Origin: an uncultured Rikenellaceae bacterium
GTDB lineage: Bacteria > Bacteroidota > Bacteroidia > Bacteroidales > Rikenellaceae
Direction of reading: 5' to 3'
Assembly (NCBI GenBank): GCA_944321925.1
Contig: CALUND010000004.1
Coordinates: 1-64,000, forward strand
DNA: 64,000 nucleotides
Shown here: positions 53,826 through 62,900 of the stretch, in pieces
How the letters are laid out: every line of letters begins with the position of its first letter
Numbering within the stretch: position 1 is the stretch's first letter
Made by a program: the position numbers and the translations under genes
Notes under the pieces: generated by a model
Told to the model about the DNA's origin: nothing
Database searches by the model: none
The model's input: only the letters and a program-made list of their open reading frames with translations

Positions 53826-54917
53826 TTATTCGGTCGGTTCGTTTTCCGGCAGGTCGTTGGCCGAGACATCCGCACCTTTTTCCCGTTCATAGTGCCGCAA
53901 CGGATTGCGACTCATCTCGGCCCATTTTTGACGCGTTCGTACGATGTCTGCGGCCAGCCAGATGGCGTTACGCATCGCTCCGGGATCGGCTTTCCCCGCG
54001 CCTGCAATATCGAAAGCCACCCCATGGTCGGGACTGGTACGGACGATGGGGAGTCCGGCCGTGTAGTTGACGCCGTCGGGCGTAAGCGCTTTGAATGGTG
54101 CGAGCCCCTGGTCGTGATACATGGCCAGAACGGCATCGTATTGCGTGTAGTTGTGGGAGAGGAAGAGACCGTCGGCAGCCAAGGGCCCGAAGGCATACAC
54201 CCCCTCTGTAAAGGCCTGTACGATGGCCGGCCGTATAATCTGTTCCTCGTCCTCTCCGAGCAGTCCGTTTTCTCCGGCGTGGGGATTGAGCGAGAGGACG
54301 GCGATGCGGGGTTCGACGATGCCGAAATCGGCAATGAGCGAACGACGCAATGCTTTCAGCTTCTCGACGATTTTCTCTTTCGAGAGGTTTGCGCGTACTT
54401 CGGCCAGCGGAATATGGGTGGTCATGAGGGCGACACGCAACTCCTCGCTGCACATCATCATGATCGGATTGCCTCCCCATTCGGTTCCGAGGAATTCGGT
54501 GTGTCCGGTGTAGGGGAAATTGTCCGAGTGTGTATTTTCTTTGCAGATGGGCGCTGTGACGATTGCGTCTATGAGTCCCTCTTTCGCATCTTTGACCGCG
54601 CGACGCAGTGCCTCCACAGCCGACTCGCCGGCCTGGGGGGTGAGTTGCCCCGGCTCTACGGTAAACTCCTGCATTCCCGTTTCGATCAGGTTGAGTCGTT
54701 TCGGGTGGAGGTTGCGGGCCGAAGGGATCGTGTTGAAAACGATGTTTTCTGCCTCTTCCATCCGGTCGCGCCAGAATGCGGCAGCGGCTGACGACCCATA
54801 GAGAACCGGAGTAATGAGTTCTCCCATGCGGGGATCGGCGAAACATTTGAGGATTACCTCCCAGCCGATTCCGTTGGGATCGCCCTGCGTGATGCCTATG
54901 CGGATCTTTCCACTCAT
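53826..54917 (-). CDS. pdxA: 4-hydroxythreonine-4-phosphate dehydrogenase
   Basis: 363 aa. It oxidises 4-hydroxy-threonine-phosphate for pyridoxal phosphate synthesis (DXP-dependent route). Metal-binding histidines lie in GHTEFLG and MYHDQGLAPFKAL, and the NAD site and SLNPHAGENG block are present. The start is set at MSGKIRIGITQGDPNGIG (54917); an ATG at 54947 lies inside the -7 promoter element and is rejected. No other PLP gene is nearby, but its neighbour at 55077 uses PLP. Confidence 0.94.
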   Translation of the reverse strand: MSGKIRIGITQGDPNGIGWEVILKCFADPRMGELITPVLYGSSAAAAFWRDRMEEAENIVFNTIPSARNLHPKRLNLIETGMQEFTVEPGQLTPQAGESAVEALRRAVKDAKEGLIDAIVTAPICKENTHSDNFPYTGHTEFLGTEWGGNPIMMMCSEELRVALMTTHIPLAEVRANLSKEKIVEKLKALRRSLIADFGIVEPRIAVLSLNPHAGENGLLGEDEEQIIRPAIVQAFTEGVYAFGPLAADGLFLSHNYTQYDAVLAMYHDQGLAPFKALTPDGVNYTAGLPIVRTSPDHGVAFDIAGAGKADPGAMRNAIWLAADIVRTRQKWAEMSRNPLRHYEREKGADVSANDLPENEPTE

Positions 54918-54944
54918 ATTCTTCTTTTGCCTTGCTTTAAAATA

Positions 54945-54952
54945 CAAAGATA
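54945..54952 (-). promoter_or_regulatory. -7 element of pdxA
   Basis: Minus-strand TATCTTTG, 28 bases before the chosen start; no clear TTTG at -33. Confidence 0.55.
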
Positions 54953-55020
54953 AGAAAAAATCTCATTTGGAGGATAGGATCGTCATTTTTCCGCAGAAAG
55001 TCTGTTGGCCATTGGATGAA

Positions 55021-55054
55021 ATACGGGCCTGGAAAGGAACTTCCAGGCCCGTAT
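55021..55054 (-). terminator. Hairpin after the tryptophanase-like gene
   Basis: Perfect 14-base arms (55021-55034 and 55041-55054) with loop AGGAAC. The minus-strand tail (TTTCATCC) is only weakly T-rich. Confidence 0.65.
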
Positions 55055-55076
55055 GGGGGATAAGCGTAACGATGGA

Positions 55077-56525
55077 TCAAAGACTGTCGCCGAAGTCTTT
55101 GCGGAATTTCTCCATCAATTGTGCCGGCCAATCCGAGACGGGTTCGAGACGGCCCATGAAGAAGCGCAGTACGGGGGGCTCGTATACCCAGCGCAAACCG
55201 CCGATCAGGTGACGATTGTCGTAAAGCCATTCGAGACGGTCGATCACATAGTTGATCTGCGAGAGGGTGAATACGCGTCGCGGAACGGCGAGACGCAGCA
55301 ATTCGACGTCGGCCAGAATCTCTTCGCCTTTTTCATCGCGCACGCTGGAGATGGTTCCGCGTTCCATGCCGCGGATTCCGGAGCAGATGAAGAGGGCCGC
55401 AGCGAGTGCGCCGGCCGGATATTGATTTTGCGGAATGTGGTCGCAGAACTTCATGGCGTCGATGTGGCCGCCCAGCACACCCGGAGGGGTAACTACGGGG
55501 ATGCCTTTCTTGTCGAGCGTCTCGATGAGGTATTTGATGAACGAGGGGCTCTGACTGATCATTGTCTCGTCGAGGGTTTCGTAGAGACCCACCGCCATGG
55601 CTTCGATCTCGCGGACCGAGATACCGCCATAGGTGAGGAATCCTTCGAACAGCGGGATGAGCGCCTCCATTTTGCCGTAGAGCTCTTTGCGGTTGGTGCA
55701 GATACCGCCGCCTCGCGAGGAGCTGAGCTTGCGGGCGGAGAAGTAAACGAGGTCGGCCAGACCGGTCATCATCTTGATGATGTCGCCCATGGAGTTCTCT
55801 TTCCACTCTTTTTCGCGTTGTTTGACGAGGTAGGCATTCTCGCCGAGGAGGCTGGCGTCAAGCACGAGCATGATGCCGTATTTGTCGGCCACGCGTCTTA
55901 CATCCATCATGTTGCTGATGGAGAAGGGCTGTCCGCCGATCAGGTTGGTGGAGGCCTCCATGCGGATGAACGGGATGTTTTCCACACCGGTCTCTTCGAT
56001 GCAGCGCACCAGTTTGTCGATATCGATGTTTCCTTTGAACGGGTTGTCGGAGTGGAGTTCGAGCGCCTCGTCGTGGAGCAGTTCGACCACTTTGCCACCG
56101 ACTTCGTTGAAGTGGGCGAGCGCCGTGGTGAAGTGGTAGTTCATCGGGATGACATTGCCCGGTTTGATGAACGTGCGGGCGATCACGTTTTCTGCGGCAC
56201 GACCTTGGTGTACGGGCAGCAAGTATTTTTTGCCGAGAACGTCTTCCACGGCTTTTTGGAGCCGTTCGAAAGATTGCGATCCGGCGTAAGCATCGTCGGC
56301 ACGGAGCATGGCGGAGAGCTGGTTATCGCTCATGGCATTGGTTCCGCTGTCGGTCAGCATGTCGAGGAATACGTCGCGGGTGCTGAGCTGGAAGGTGTTG
56401 AAGCCGGCCTCTTTCATGGCGTCGAGACGGCGTTCGATGGGTACGAGGAAGAGTTTCTGTACCACACGTACCTTGTGGCGTTCGAGCGGCATGTCGCCGC
56501 CTTTGTAGAATTTTACGTCGTTCAT
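55077..56525 (-). CDS. Tryptophanase/tyrosine phenol-lyase-family beta-eliminating lyase, divergent
   Basis: 482 aa PLP enzyme. Family blocks are LTDSGTNAMSD, DDAYAGSQSF, PVHQGRAAEN, NPFKGNIDIDKL, GGQPFSISNM, EGFLTYGGIS and LRLAVPRRVFT. The PLP lysine is predicted at Lys266 in SARKLSSSRGGG, where classical enzymes have S-[AG]-K-K-D. Asp223 is kept, but the arginine three residues later that contacts PLP in tyrosine phenol-lyase is Leu226. It probably cleaves an amino acid with release of pyruvate and ammonia, but indole or phenol formation is not assured. No tnaB permease or tnaC-like leader was seen. Promoter-like TAATTTTG lies at 56588-56581. Confidence 0.82.
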   Translation of the reverse strand: MNDVKFYKGGDMPLERHKVRVVQKLFLVPIERRLDAMKEAGFNTFQLSTRDVFLDMLTDSGTNAMSDNQLSAMLRADDAYAGSQSFERLQKAVEDVLGKKYLLPVHQGRAAENVIARTFIKPGNVIPMNYHFTTALAHFNEVGGKVVELLHDEALELHSDNPFKGNIDIDKLVRCIEETGVENIPFIRMEASTNLIGGQPFSISNMMDVRRVADKYGIMLVLDASLLGENAYLVKQREKEWKENSMGDIIKMMTGLADLVYFSARKLSSSRGGGICTNRKELYGKMEALIPLFEGFLTYGGISVREIEAMAVGLYETLDETMISQSPSFIKYLIETLDKKGIPVVTPPGVLGGHIDAMKFCDHIPQNQYPAGALAAALFICSGIRGMERGTISSVRDEKGEEILADVELLRLAVPRRVFTLSQINYVIDRLEWLYDNRHLIGGLRWVYEPPVLRFFMGRLEPVSDWPAQLMEKFRKDFGDSL

Positions 56526-56580
56526 AAAGGGCTATTTTTTGGTCGTTGAATTCTCTGGAGTTTCGATCTTCGAAACCATG

Positions 56581-56588
56581 CAAAATTA
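56581..56588 (-). promoter_or_regulatory. Possible -7 element of the beta-eliminating lyase gene
   Basis: Minus-strand TAATTTTG; a TTTG lies upstream at 56609-56606 but with a 17-base spacer, shorter than usual. The remainder of 56589-56784 shows no gene. Confidence 0.45.
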
Positions 56589-56784
56589 GCCTAAAATTAC
56601 GATTTCAAAACTTTCTGTCGCCCGCCGGGGAGGGTGTTGAAGTTTCTGTTTGTAATCGATTTTACCGAAATGTATTACGAATCGATAGTTTATATGGGGT
56701 TATAGATTGTTATTTGCCTCTTTTGCCTGCGGAAAAGCGATAAAAAAGAATGTGCGGAAAAGAGTGAAAAAAAGAAAAATCGGA

Positions 56785-57522
56785 CTATCGACGGCGAAAT
56801 TCTGCACAAACGATGGCTGTTGCGATGGCAACGTTCAGCGATTCGCTGCCCTGTCGTCCCGGGGGCCAGGAGGGGATGAAGAGCTTTTCGGAAACGAATC
56901 GTTCCGTTTCCGGAGATATTCCTCGACCTTCGCTTCCCATCACGATGATTCCTTCTTGCGAAAGAGGGGCGCGATAGAGGTCGTCTCCCTCCAGAAAGGT
57001 GCCGTAGACAGGAAGGTTTTGCGCACGGGCCTGTTCGAGCAGGGCTGCCGGTTGCAGGTAATGGACTCCGACACGGAGTATGGCTCCCATGGAGGCCTGT
57101 ACGGTTTTCGGATTGTAACAGTCGGCCGAGTCGGGGGAGCAGCAGATGTCGGCGATGCCGAACCAGTCGGCCAACCGGATGATCGTGCCGAGGTTGCCGG
57201 GGTTCTGCACACCGTCGAGCAGTAGGGTGAGCCGTCCGGCGAGTGATTCGTAGGGTGGCTTCCGACGAGGGATTTCCACAATCGCCACGGCATCGGAGGG
57301 AGTTTTGAGGAGGCTGAGCCGCTCCATCTCTTTCGGAGAGACGATTTCCGCTTCTCCGGGAGCGAAGACACCTTCGCGTGCGAAGACTCTTTTTACGTGG
57401 AGCGGGGATCGTAAGATCTCGTCCACCAGTTTCGTCCCTTCGGCTACGAACAGTCCGGTTTCGGTGCGGGCCCGTTTGTCGGCGAGCGAACGGACCAGTT
57501 GTATGTCGGCACGGGTTATCAT
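56785..57522 (-). CDS. TrmH-family (SpoU) RNA 2'-O-methyltransferase
   Basis: 245 aa. N-terminal substrate-binding region (MITRADIQLVRSLADKRAR, FVAEGTKLVDEIL) and a C-terminal SPOUT domain with its three motifs: LLDGVQNPGNLGTIIR, IVMGSEGRGIS and ESLNVAIATAIVC. It methylates ribose in rRNA or tRNA; the precise nucleotide is not predictable. The start is set at 57522, since the ATG at 57582 adds 20 unconserved residues upstream of the likely -7 element (57543-57536, TACCTTTG on the minus strand). Confidence 0.92.
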   Translation of the reverse strand: MITRADIQLVRSLADKRARTETGLFVAEGTKLVDEILRSPLHVKRVFAREGVFAPGEAEIVSPKEMERLSLLKTPSDAVAIVEIPRRKPPYESLAGRLTLLLDGVQNPGNLGTIIRLADWFGIADICCSPDSADCYNPKTVQASMGAILRVGVHYLQPAALLEQARAQNLPVYGTFLEGDDLYRAPLSQEGIIVMGSEGRGISPETERFVSEKLFIPSWPPGRQGSESLNVAIATAIVCAEFRRR

Positions 57523-57535
57523 GTTGTTTGCGAGG

Positions 57536-57543
57536 CAAAGGTA
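57536..57543 (-). promoter_or_regulatory. Possible -7 element of the TrmH-family gene
   Basis: Minus-strand TACCTTTG 13 bases before the start; -33 box not evident. Confidence 0.45.
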
Positions 57544-57595
57544 GGGAATTTTGCGGAGATTCCCGGCGGTTCTGCGGCCCAAAAACAGGGTTCTG

Positions 57596-57627
57596 TTTGC
57601 GAAAACCCGATAAAAAGTCTAAATTTG
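57596..57627 (+). promoter_or_regulatory. Promoter of the secreted hydrolase gene
   Basis: TTTG (57596-57599), 20-base spacer, TAAATTTG (57620-57627): exact consensus, 39 bases before the ATG at 57667. Confidence 0.82.
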
Positions 57628-57666
57628 ATACCCGAAACTGAAACTTACAATTATTCGGAGAAAACT

Positions 57667-58650
57667 ATGGGAAATTTGTGGAAAAAAGGGGCGTTGCTTC
57701 TTGTGGGATTTTTAGCAGGGACGTATGCCGCCTTCGCTCAATCGTTTACACCTGGATTCGGGAAGGAGATTTTTACGGGTTATGCGCCGTTGGCCAACAA
57801 GCCTGTGGAGGTCTATTATTATATCCCTGAAGAGGGCGATATCGAGACCATGCCGATTTTGTTTGCCTTCCATGGCGCGGGTCGCGACGGGAAAGAACAG
57901 GCTATTTTTTGGCAACCGTTTGCTGCCGAAGGGAAGTTCATCGTATTGTCGTTGACCTATCCCAATGAATACTATCCGATATGGGCTTATCAGTTCGGCG
58001 GGGTGACCAATGAAGTGGGTGATGTGCGACCCGAAGAGAAATGGACCTATCAGACCGTCGAGGCGATCTTCGACTGGTTCCGCAAGGCAACGGGCAATCG
58101 GAGCCGGACGTATGACATGTGGGGCCATTCGGCCGGGGGACAATTCGTGCATCGTTTCCTGGCGGCGATGCCTAAAGCTCGGGTCAATCGGGCTGTGGCC
58201 TCCAATCCGGGCAGCTGGACCTTCCCGTTGGCCAATGGTTTGGTGGATGCCTCGGGAAACGTATATGGTTGGCCCTTTTCGCTCAAGGATCTGCCTTTCG
58301 CCTCGAAAAAAGCGATGAAATGTTATTTCGGACGGAACATGGTCGTGCATCTGGGTACAAGTGATACCTCCAGTACAACCCGGAGTTTGCCGAGGGAGCC
58401 GGGCTCCATGGCGCAGGGGAAATGCCGTTTCGATCGGGGGCATGCTTGTTTCGAAGCGGCCAAGCGTGAGGCGGAGCGGCTGGGAGTACCGTTCCGTTGG
58501 ACGTTGGTGGAGGTTCCCGGGGTGGCTCACGATGCCCGCGGTATGATCCTGGGCCGGAGTTCGAAGACGGTCACGAAGAAGACCTATATTCCCGAGAATG
58601 CCCTGCCTGTCGGAGCTTACGAGTTGCTGTATGGCGGAGACCAACAGTAG
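57667..58650 (+). CDS. Secreted alpha/beta hydrolase, PHB-depolymerase/esterase-like
   Basis: 327 aa. A Sec signal peptide (about residues 1-25, ending YAAFAQ) is followed by an alpha/beta hydrolase fold. The nucleophile elbow is WGHSAGGQFVHRF, the oxyanion region FAFHGAGRDG, and a late VPGVAHDARGM supplies the catalytic histidine. The closest patterns are extracellular esterase or poly-hydroxybutyrate depolymerase-type proteins; substrate unknown. The start at 57667 follows an exact promoter; an open frame upstream to 57499 is rejected because it begins before it. Own promoter and a nested hairpin after it. Confidence 0.85.
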   Translation: MGNLWKKGALLLVGFLAGTYAAFAQSFTPGFGKEIFTGYAPLANKPVEVYYYIPEEGDIETMPILFAFHGAGRDGKEQAIFWQPFAAEGKFIVLSLTYPNEYYPIWAYQFGGVTNEVGDVRPEEKWTYQTVEAIFDWFRKATGNRSRTYDMWGHSAGGQFVHRFLAAMPKARVNRAVASNPGSWTFPLANGLVDASGNVYGWPFSLKDLPFASKKAMKCYFGRNMVVHLGTSDTSSTTRSLPREPGSMAQGKCRFDRGHACFEAAKREAERLGVPFRWTLVEVPGVAHDARGMILGRSSKTVTKKTYIPENALPVGAYELLYGGDQQ

Positions 58651-58668
58651 ACTTGTCTGAGTTTTCTG

Positions 58669-58720
58669 CTTTCGCCGGAACAGCAACCGAAATTTCGGTC
58701 GCCGTCCCGGCGAAAGTTTT
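58669..58720 (+). terminator. Nested hairpin, probable terminator of the hydrolase gene
   Basis: Outer arms CTTTCGCCGG (58669-58678) and CCGGCGAAAG (58707-58716) enclose a second palindrome ACCGAAATTTCGGT (58686-58699), with 7-base spacers on both sides. TTTT follows. Confidence 0.6.
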
Positions 58721-58820
58721 GAAATGGGGTACTGTCTTCGTTTTGGTGCGTCAATAAACGAAAAGAGGAGTTCGACGTTTTGCCTGTCGGCAGGAATTTC
58801 GGGAATTGTTGTCCGGGAAC

Positions 58821-58851
58821 CTTGAAATATCGACTTTTTGTCGTACCTTTG
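58821..58851 (+). promoter_or_regulatory. carAB promoter
   Basis: CTTG (58821-58824), 19-base spacer, TACCTTTG (58844-58851), one mismatch from consensus; ATG 24 bases downstream. Confidence 0.7.
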
Positions 58852-58875
58852 CAACTCAGAAAATTCTTCTGAAAC

Positions 58876-59964
58876 ATGTCTGATAAAAAAGCTGCCGTTC
58901 TGATCCTTGAGGACGGAACGAAATTCGAAGGCTTCTCCTTTGGTGCCGACCGGTCGGTATCTGGAGAAGTCGTTTTCAATACGGCCATGATGGGCTATCC
59001 CGAATCGTTGACCGATCCGTCGTATCGGGGTCAGATTCTGGTGCTCACCTATCCGCTTATCGGTAACTACGGAGTGCCCCCCTTCACCGAGGAGGACGGC
59101 ATGCTGAAATTTTTCGAATCCGACAGCATCCACATCAAAGCGTTGGTGGTAGCCGATTATTCGTTCGAATACAGCCATTGGAATGCGGCCCAGAGCCTGG
59201 CAGATTGGTTGAAGGCCAACGACGTGCCGGCCATTTACGGTGTGGATACGCGGGCTGTGACCAAAATCATCCGGGAGAAGGGAGCCATGCTCGGTAAGGT
59301 GGTGGTCGAAGGGGAGCCGGAACCGGCCGAGTTCGACGATCCGAACCGACGTAACCTTGTGGCCGAGGTGAGCTGCCGGGAACCGATCACCTACGGCAGC
59401 GGAAAGTACAAAGTCGTGTTGGTCGATTGCGGCTGCAAGCTCAATATCGTCCGATGCCTGCTGAAGCGGGGCGTAGAGGTGATTCGCGTGCCGTGGGATT
59501 ACGATTTTACGACGATCGATTACGATGGCCTGATGCTCGGGAACGGACCGGGTGATCCGCAGATGTGTGGGAAAACCGTGGAGCACATTCGTCGTGCGAT
59601 GGAGATCGGAAAACCGATTTTCGGGATCTGTCTCGGCAATCAGCTCCTCGCCATCGCGGCCGGGGCCTCGACCTTTAAATTGAAATACGGCCATCGGAGC
59701 CACAATCAACCTGCGCTGATGGTGGGAACCGATCAGGCGATGATCACTTCGCAGAATCACGGATTCGCAGTCGATCCGTCAGGACTCGGCCCCGATTGGG
59801 AACCCTATTTCGTCAACCTGAACGACGGTACGAATGAAGGAATCCGTCATCGTACGAAACCTTTCTTCTCCGTACAGTTCCATCCCGAGGCCACGAGCGG
59901 TCCGGTGGATACCGAGTTCCTTTTTGACCACTTCATCGAAAATATTGAGAAATACAATGGATAG
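58876..59964 (+). CDS. carA: Carbamoyl-phosphate synthase small chain
   Basis: 362 aa glutaminase subunit supplying ammonia for carbamoyl phosphate (pyrimidine and arginine synthesis). The N-terminal CPSase small domain has LEDGTKFEGFSFGA. The class I glutamine amidotransferase domain has the nucleophile Cys in FGICLGNQLLA and the His/Glu pair in QFHPEATSG. carB starts within its last codons (8-base overlap), ensuring equal synthesis. Confidence 0.96.
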   Translation: MSDKKAAVLILEDGTKFEGFSFGADRSVSGEVVFNTAMMGYPESLTDPSYRGQILVLTYPLIGNYGVPPFTEEDGMLKFFESDSIHIKALVVADYSFEYSHWNAAQSLADWLKANDVPAIYGVDTRAVTKIIREKGAMLGKVVVEGEPEPAEFDDPNRRNLVAEVSCREPITYGSGKYKVVLVDCGCKLNIVRCLLKRGVEVIRVPWDYDFTTIDYDGLMLGNGPGDPQMCGKTVEHIRRAMEIGKPIFGICLGNQLLAIAAGASTFKLKYGHRSHNQPALMVGTDQAMITSQNHGFAVDPSGLGPDWEPYFVNLNDGTNEGIRHRTKPFFSVQFHPEATSGPVDTEFLFDHFIENIEKYNG

Positions 59965-62900
59965 CAAGATTGAAAAGGTGATCCTGCTCGGTTCGGGAGC
60001 GCTGAAAATCGGAGAGGCCGGAGAGTTCGACTATTCCGGCTCGCAGGCGCTCAAGGCGCTCAAGGAGGAGGGGATTTATACCGTACTCATTAATCCGAAC
60101 ATCGCGACGATCCAGACCTCGGAGAACATCGCCGATCGGGTCTATTTCCTGCCCGTGACGCCGGAGTTCGTCGAACAGGTGATCGAGCGGGAGCGTCCGC
60201 AAGGTATTCTGCTCGCTTTCGGAGGACAGACTGCGCTCAATTGCGGCGTGAAGCTCTACGAGAGCGGAGTGTTGGAGAAGTACGGTGTGCGCGTGCTGGG
60301 AACCCCCGTGCAGGCGATCATCGATACGGAAGATCGTGAAAAATTTGTCGAAAAGTTGGCCGAGATCAACGTTAAGACGATCCGTAGCCATGCGGTCACC
60401 ACGGTGGACGATGCCAAAAAAGTGGCCGAGGAGTTGGGCTATCCGATCATCATCCGGGCTGCCTATACGCTCGGTGGACTCGGGTCGGGCTTCTGCAACA
60501 ATGCGGAAGAGCTCGATGCTCTGGCCTCCAAGGCGTTCAATTATTCGCCCCAGATTCTGGTGGAGAAGTCGCTCAAGGGGTGGAAAGAGGTGGAATACGA
60601 GGTGGTGCGCGACCGTTACGACAACTGCATCACCGTTTGTAACATGGAGAACTTCGATCCGCTCGGTATCCACACGGGCGAAAGTATCGTCGTGGCTCCT
60701 TCGCAAACCCTGACCAATTCCGAATACCACAAGTTGCGGAAACTGGCGATCCGCATCATCCGCCATATCGGCATCGTGGGCGAGTGCAACGTGCAGTATG
60801 CCCTCGATCCGGAGAGCGAAGATTATCGGGTGATCGAAGTGAATGCGCGTTTGAGTCGTTCGTCGGCTCTGGCCTCGAAAGCGACCGGGTATCCGTTGGC
60901 ATTCGTCGCGGCCAAACTCGGCTTGGGCTATGGCCTGCACGAGTTGAAAAACTCGGTAACGAAATCGACGACGGCCTGTTTCGAGCCGGCACTCGACTAC
61001 ATCGTCTGCAAGATTCCGCGTTGGGACCTTGGAAAATTCAAGGGCGTCTCCCGCGAATTGGGCTCGAGCATGAAGTCCGTGGGCGAGGTGATGGCCATCG
61101 GCCGTAATTTCGAGGAGGCGATTCAGAAGGGTTTGCGCATGATCGGGCAGGGTATGCACGGTTTCGTGGCCAACAAGGAGCTGCAAACCGCCGACCTCGA
61201 TACGGCTCTCAGCCATCCGACGGATAAGCGTATCTTCTTTATAGCGAATGCGTTGAAACACGGATACAGCGTCGACCGCATCCACGAACTTACGAAGATC
61301 GACAAGTGGTTCCTCTATAAGTTGGAGAACATCATTGCCATCGAGCATCGACTCGAGGCGTTCGACAGCCTGGAGGCGCTTCCGGATGCGTTGCTGCTCG
61401 AAGCCAAACAGCGTGGATTCTCCGATTTCCAGATTGCCCGCAAAGTACTCCATCCTGCGGACGCCGATATGGAACGGGGCATCATGCAGGTACGCGAGGA
61501 GCGTAAGCGGAGAGGCATTATACCGTTCATCAAACAGATCGATACGTTGGCAGCCGAGTATCCGGCCCAGACCAACTATCTCTACGTGACCTACAACGCC
61601 GTGGCACACGATATCGATTTCCCGAAAGACGATCTGGGTGTTGTGGTGCTCGGTTCGGGAGCCTACCGCATAGGCAGTTCGGTGGAGTTTGACTGGTGTT
61701 CCGTGAACGCGGCAAATACGATTCGACAGAATGGTCTGAGGTCGATTATGATCAATTACAATCCCGAGACCGTGTCGACCGATTACGATATGTGCGATCG
61801 GCTCTATTTCGACGAGCTAACCTTCGAGCGCGTGCTCGATATTACCGATCTCGAAGCGCCGCGCGGGGTGATCGTCTCGGTGGGCGGACAGATACCGAAC
61901 AATCTGGCCATGCGTCTGCAGACGGCCGGTGTGCCGATTCTGGGAACCTCGGCCGTCGATATCGACCGCGCGGAAGACCGACATCTCTTCTCGCAGATGT
62001 GCGACGAATTGGGAATCGATCAGCCCCGTTGGCGGGAGCTGACTTCGTTGGAGGATATCTATGAGTTTGCCGACGAAGTGGGATTCCCGTTGTTGATCCG
62101 TCCTTCTTATGTGTTGAGCGGAGCCGCGATGAACGTGGTTTCGAACCGGGGCGAGTTGGAGCATTTCCTGACACTGGCTACCAACGTGTCGAAACAGCAT
62201 CCGGTGGTGGTGACCGAGTTCATCGAGAACGCCAAGGAGATCGAGATCGATGCGGTGGCCAAGGATGGCGAAGTGTTGGTTTATGCCATTTCGGAACATG
62301 TCGAGTTCGCCGGAGTCCATTCGGGCGATGCGACGATGGTCTTCCCGCCGCAGAAAATGTATGTGGAAACCATGCGTCGGATCAAGAAGATCTCCCGTCA
62401 GGTGGCTCAGGGACTCCATATCTCCGGTCCGTTCAATATGCAGCTGATGGCGAAAAACAACGATATCAAGGTGATCGAGTGCAATTTGCGCGCTTCGCGA
62501 TCCTTCCCGTTCGTCTCGAAGGTGTTGAAGGTCAATTTCATCGAGATCGCCACGAAGATCATGCTGGGACTTCCGGTCGAGATACCCCACCGTTCGGCTT
62601 TCGAGCTCGATTACGTGGGAATCAAGGCGCCGCAGTTCTCGTTCTCGCGTCTGCAGAAGACCGACCCGGTGCTCGGCGTCGAGATGGCATCGACCGGCGA
62701 GGTGGGCTGTATCGGCGACGACTTCTACGAGGCGATCCTCAAATCGATGATCTCTGTGGGATATGCCATCCCGAAACGGAATGTGCTCCTCTCGACAGGC
62801 GACAGCCGTTCGAAAACCGACATGATCGGTCCGGCCAAGGCGTTGCAGGAGAAGGGGTATCATCTCTACGCTACGCAGGGTACGGCCGACTTCCTGGCTC

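Noticed and set aside
54918-54947. Ten-residue N-terminal extension of pdxA
   Set aside because: The ATG lies inside the -7 promoter element.
56526-56784. tnaC-like leader peptide upstream of the tryptophanase-like gene
   Set aside because: No short frame with a key Trp followed by Pro codons at the right place was found.
57712-59760. 682-codon minus-strand frame across the hydrolase gene and carA
   Set aside because: It crosses two unrelated plus-strand genes and their promoter; no domain seen.
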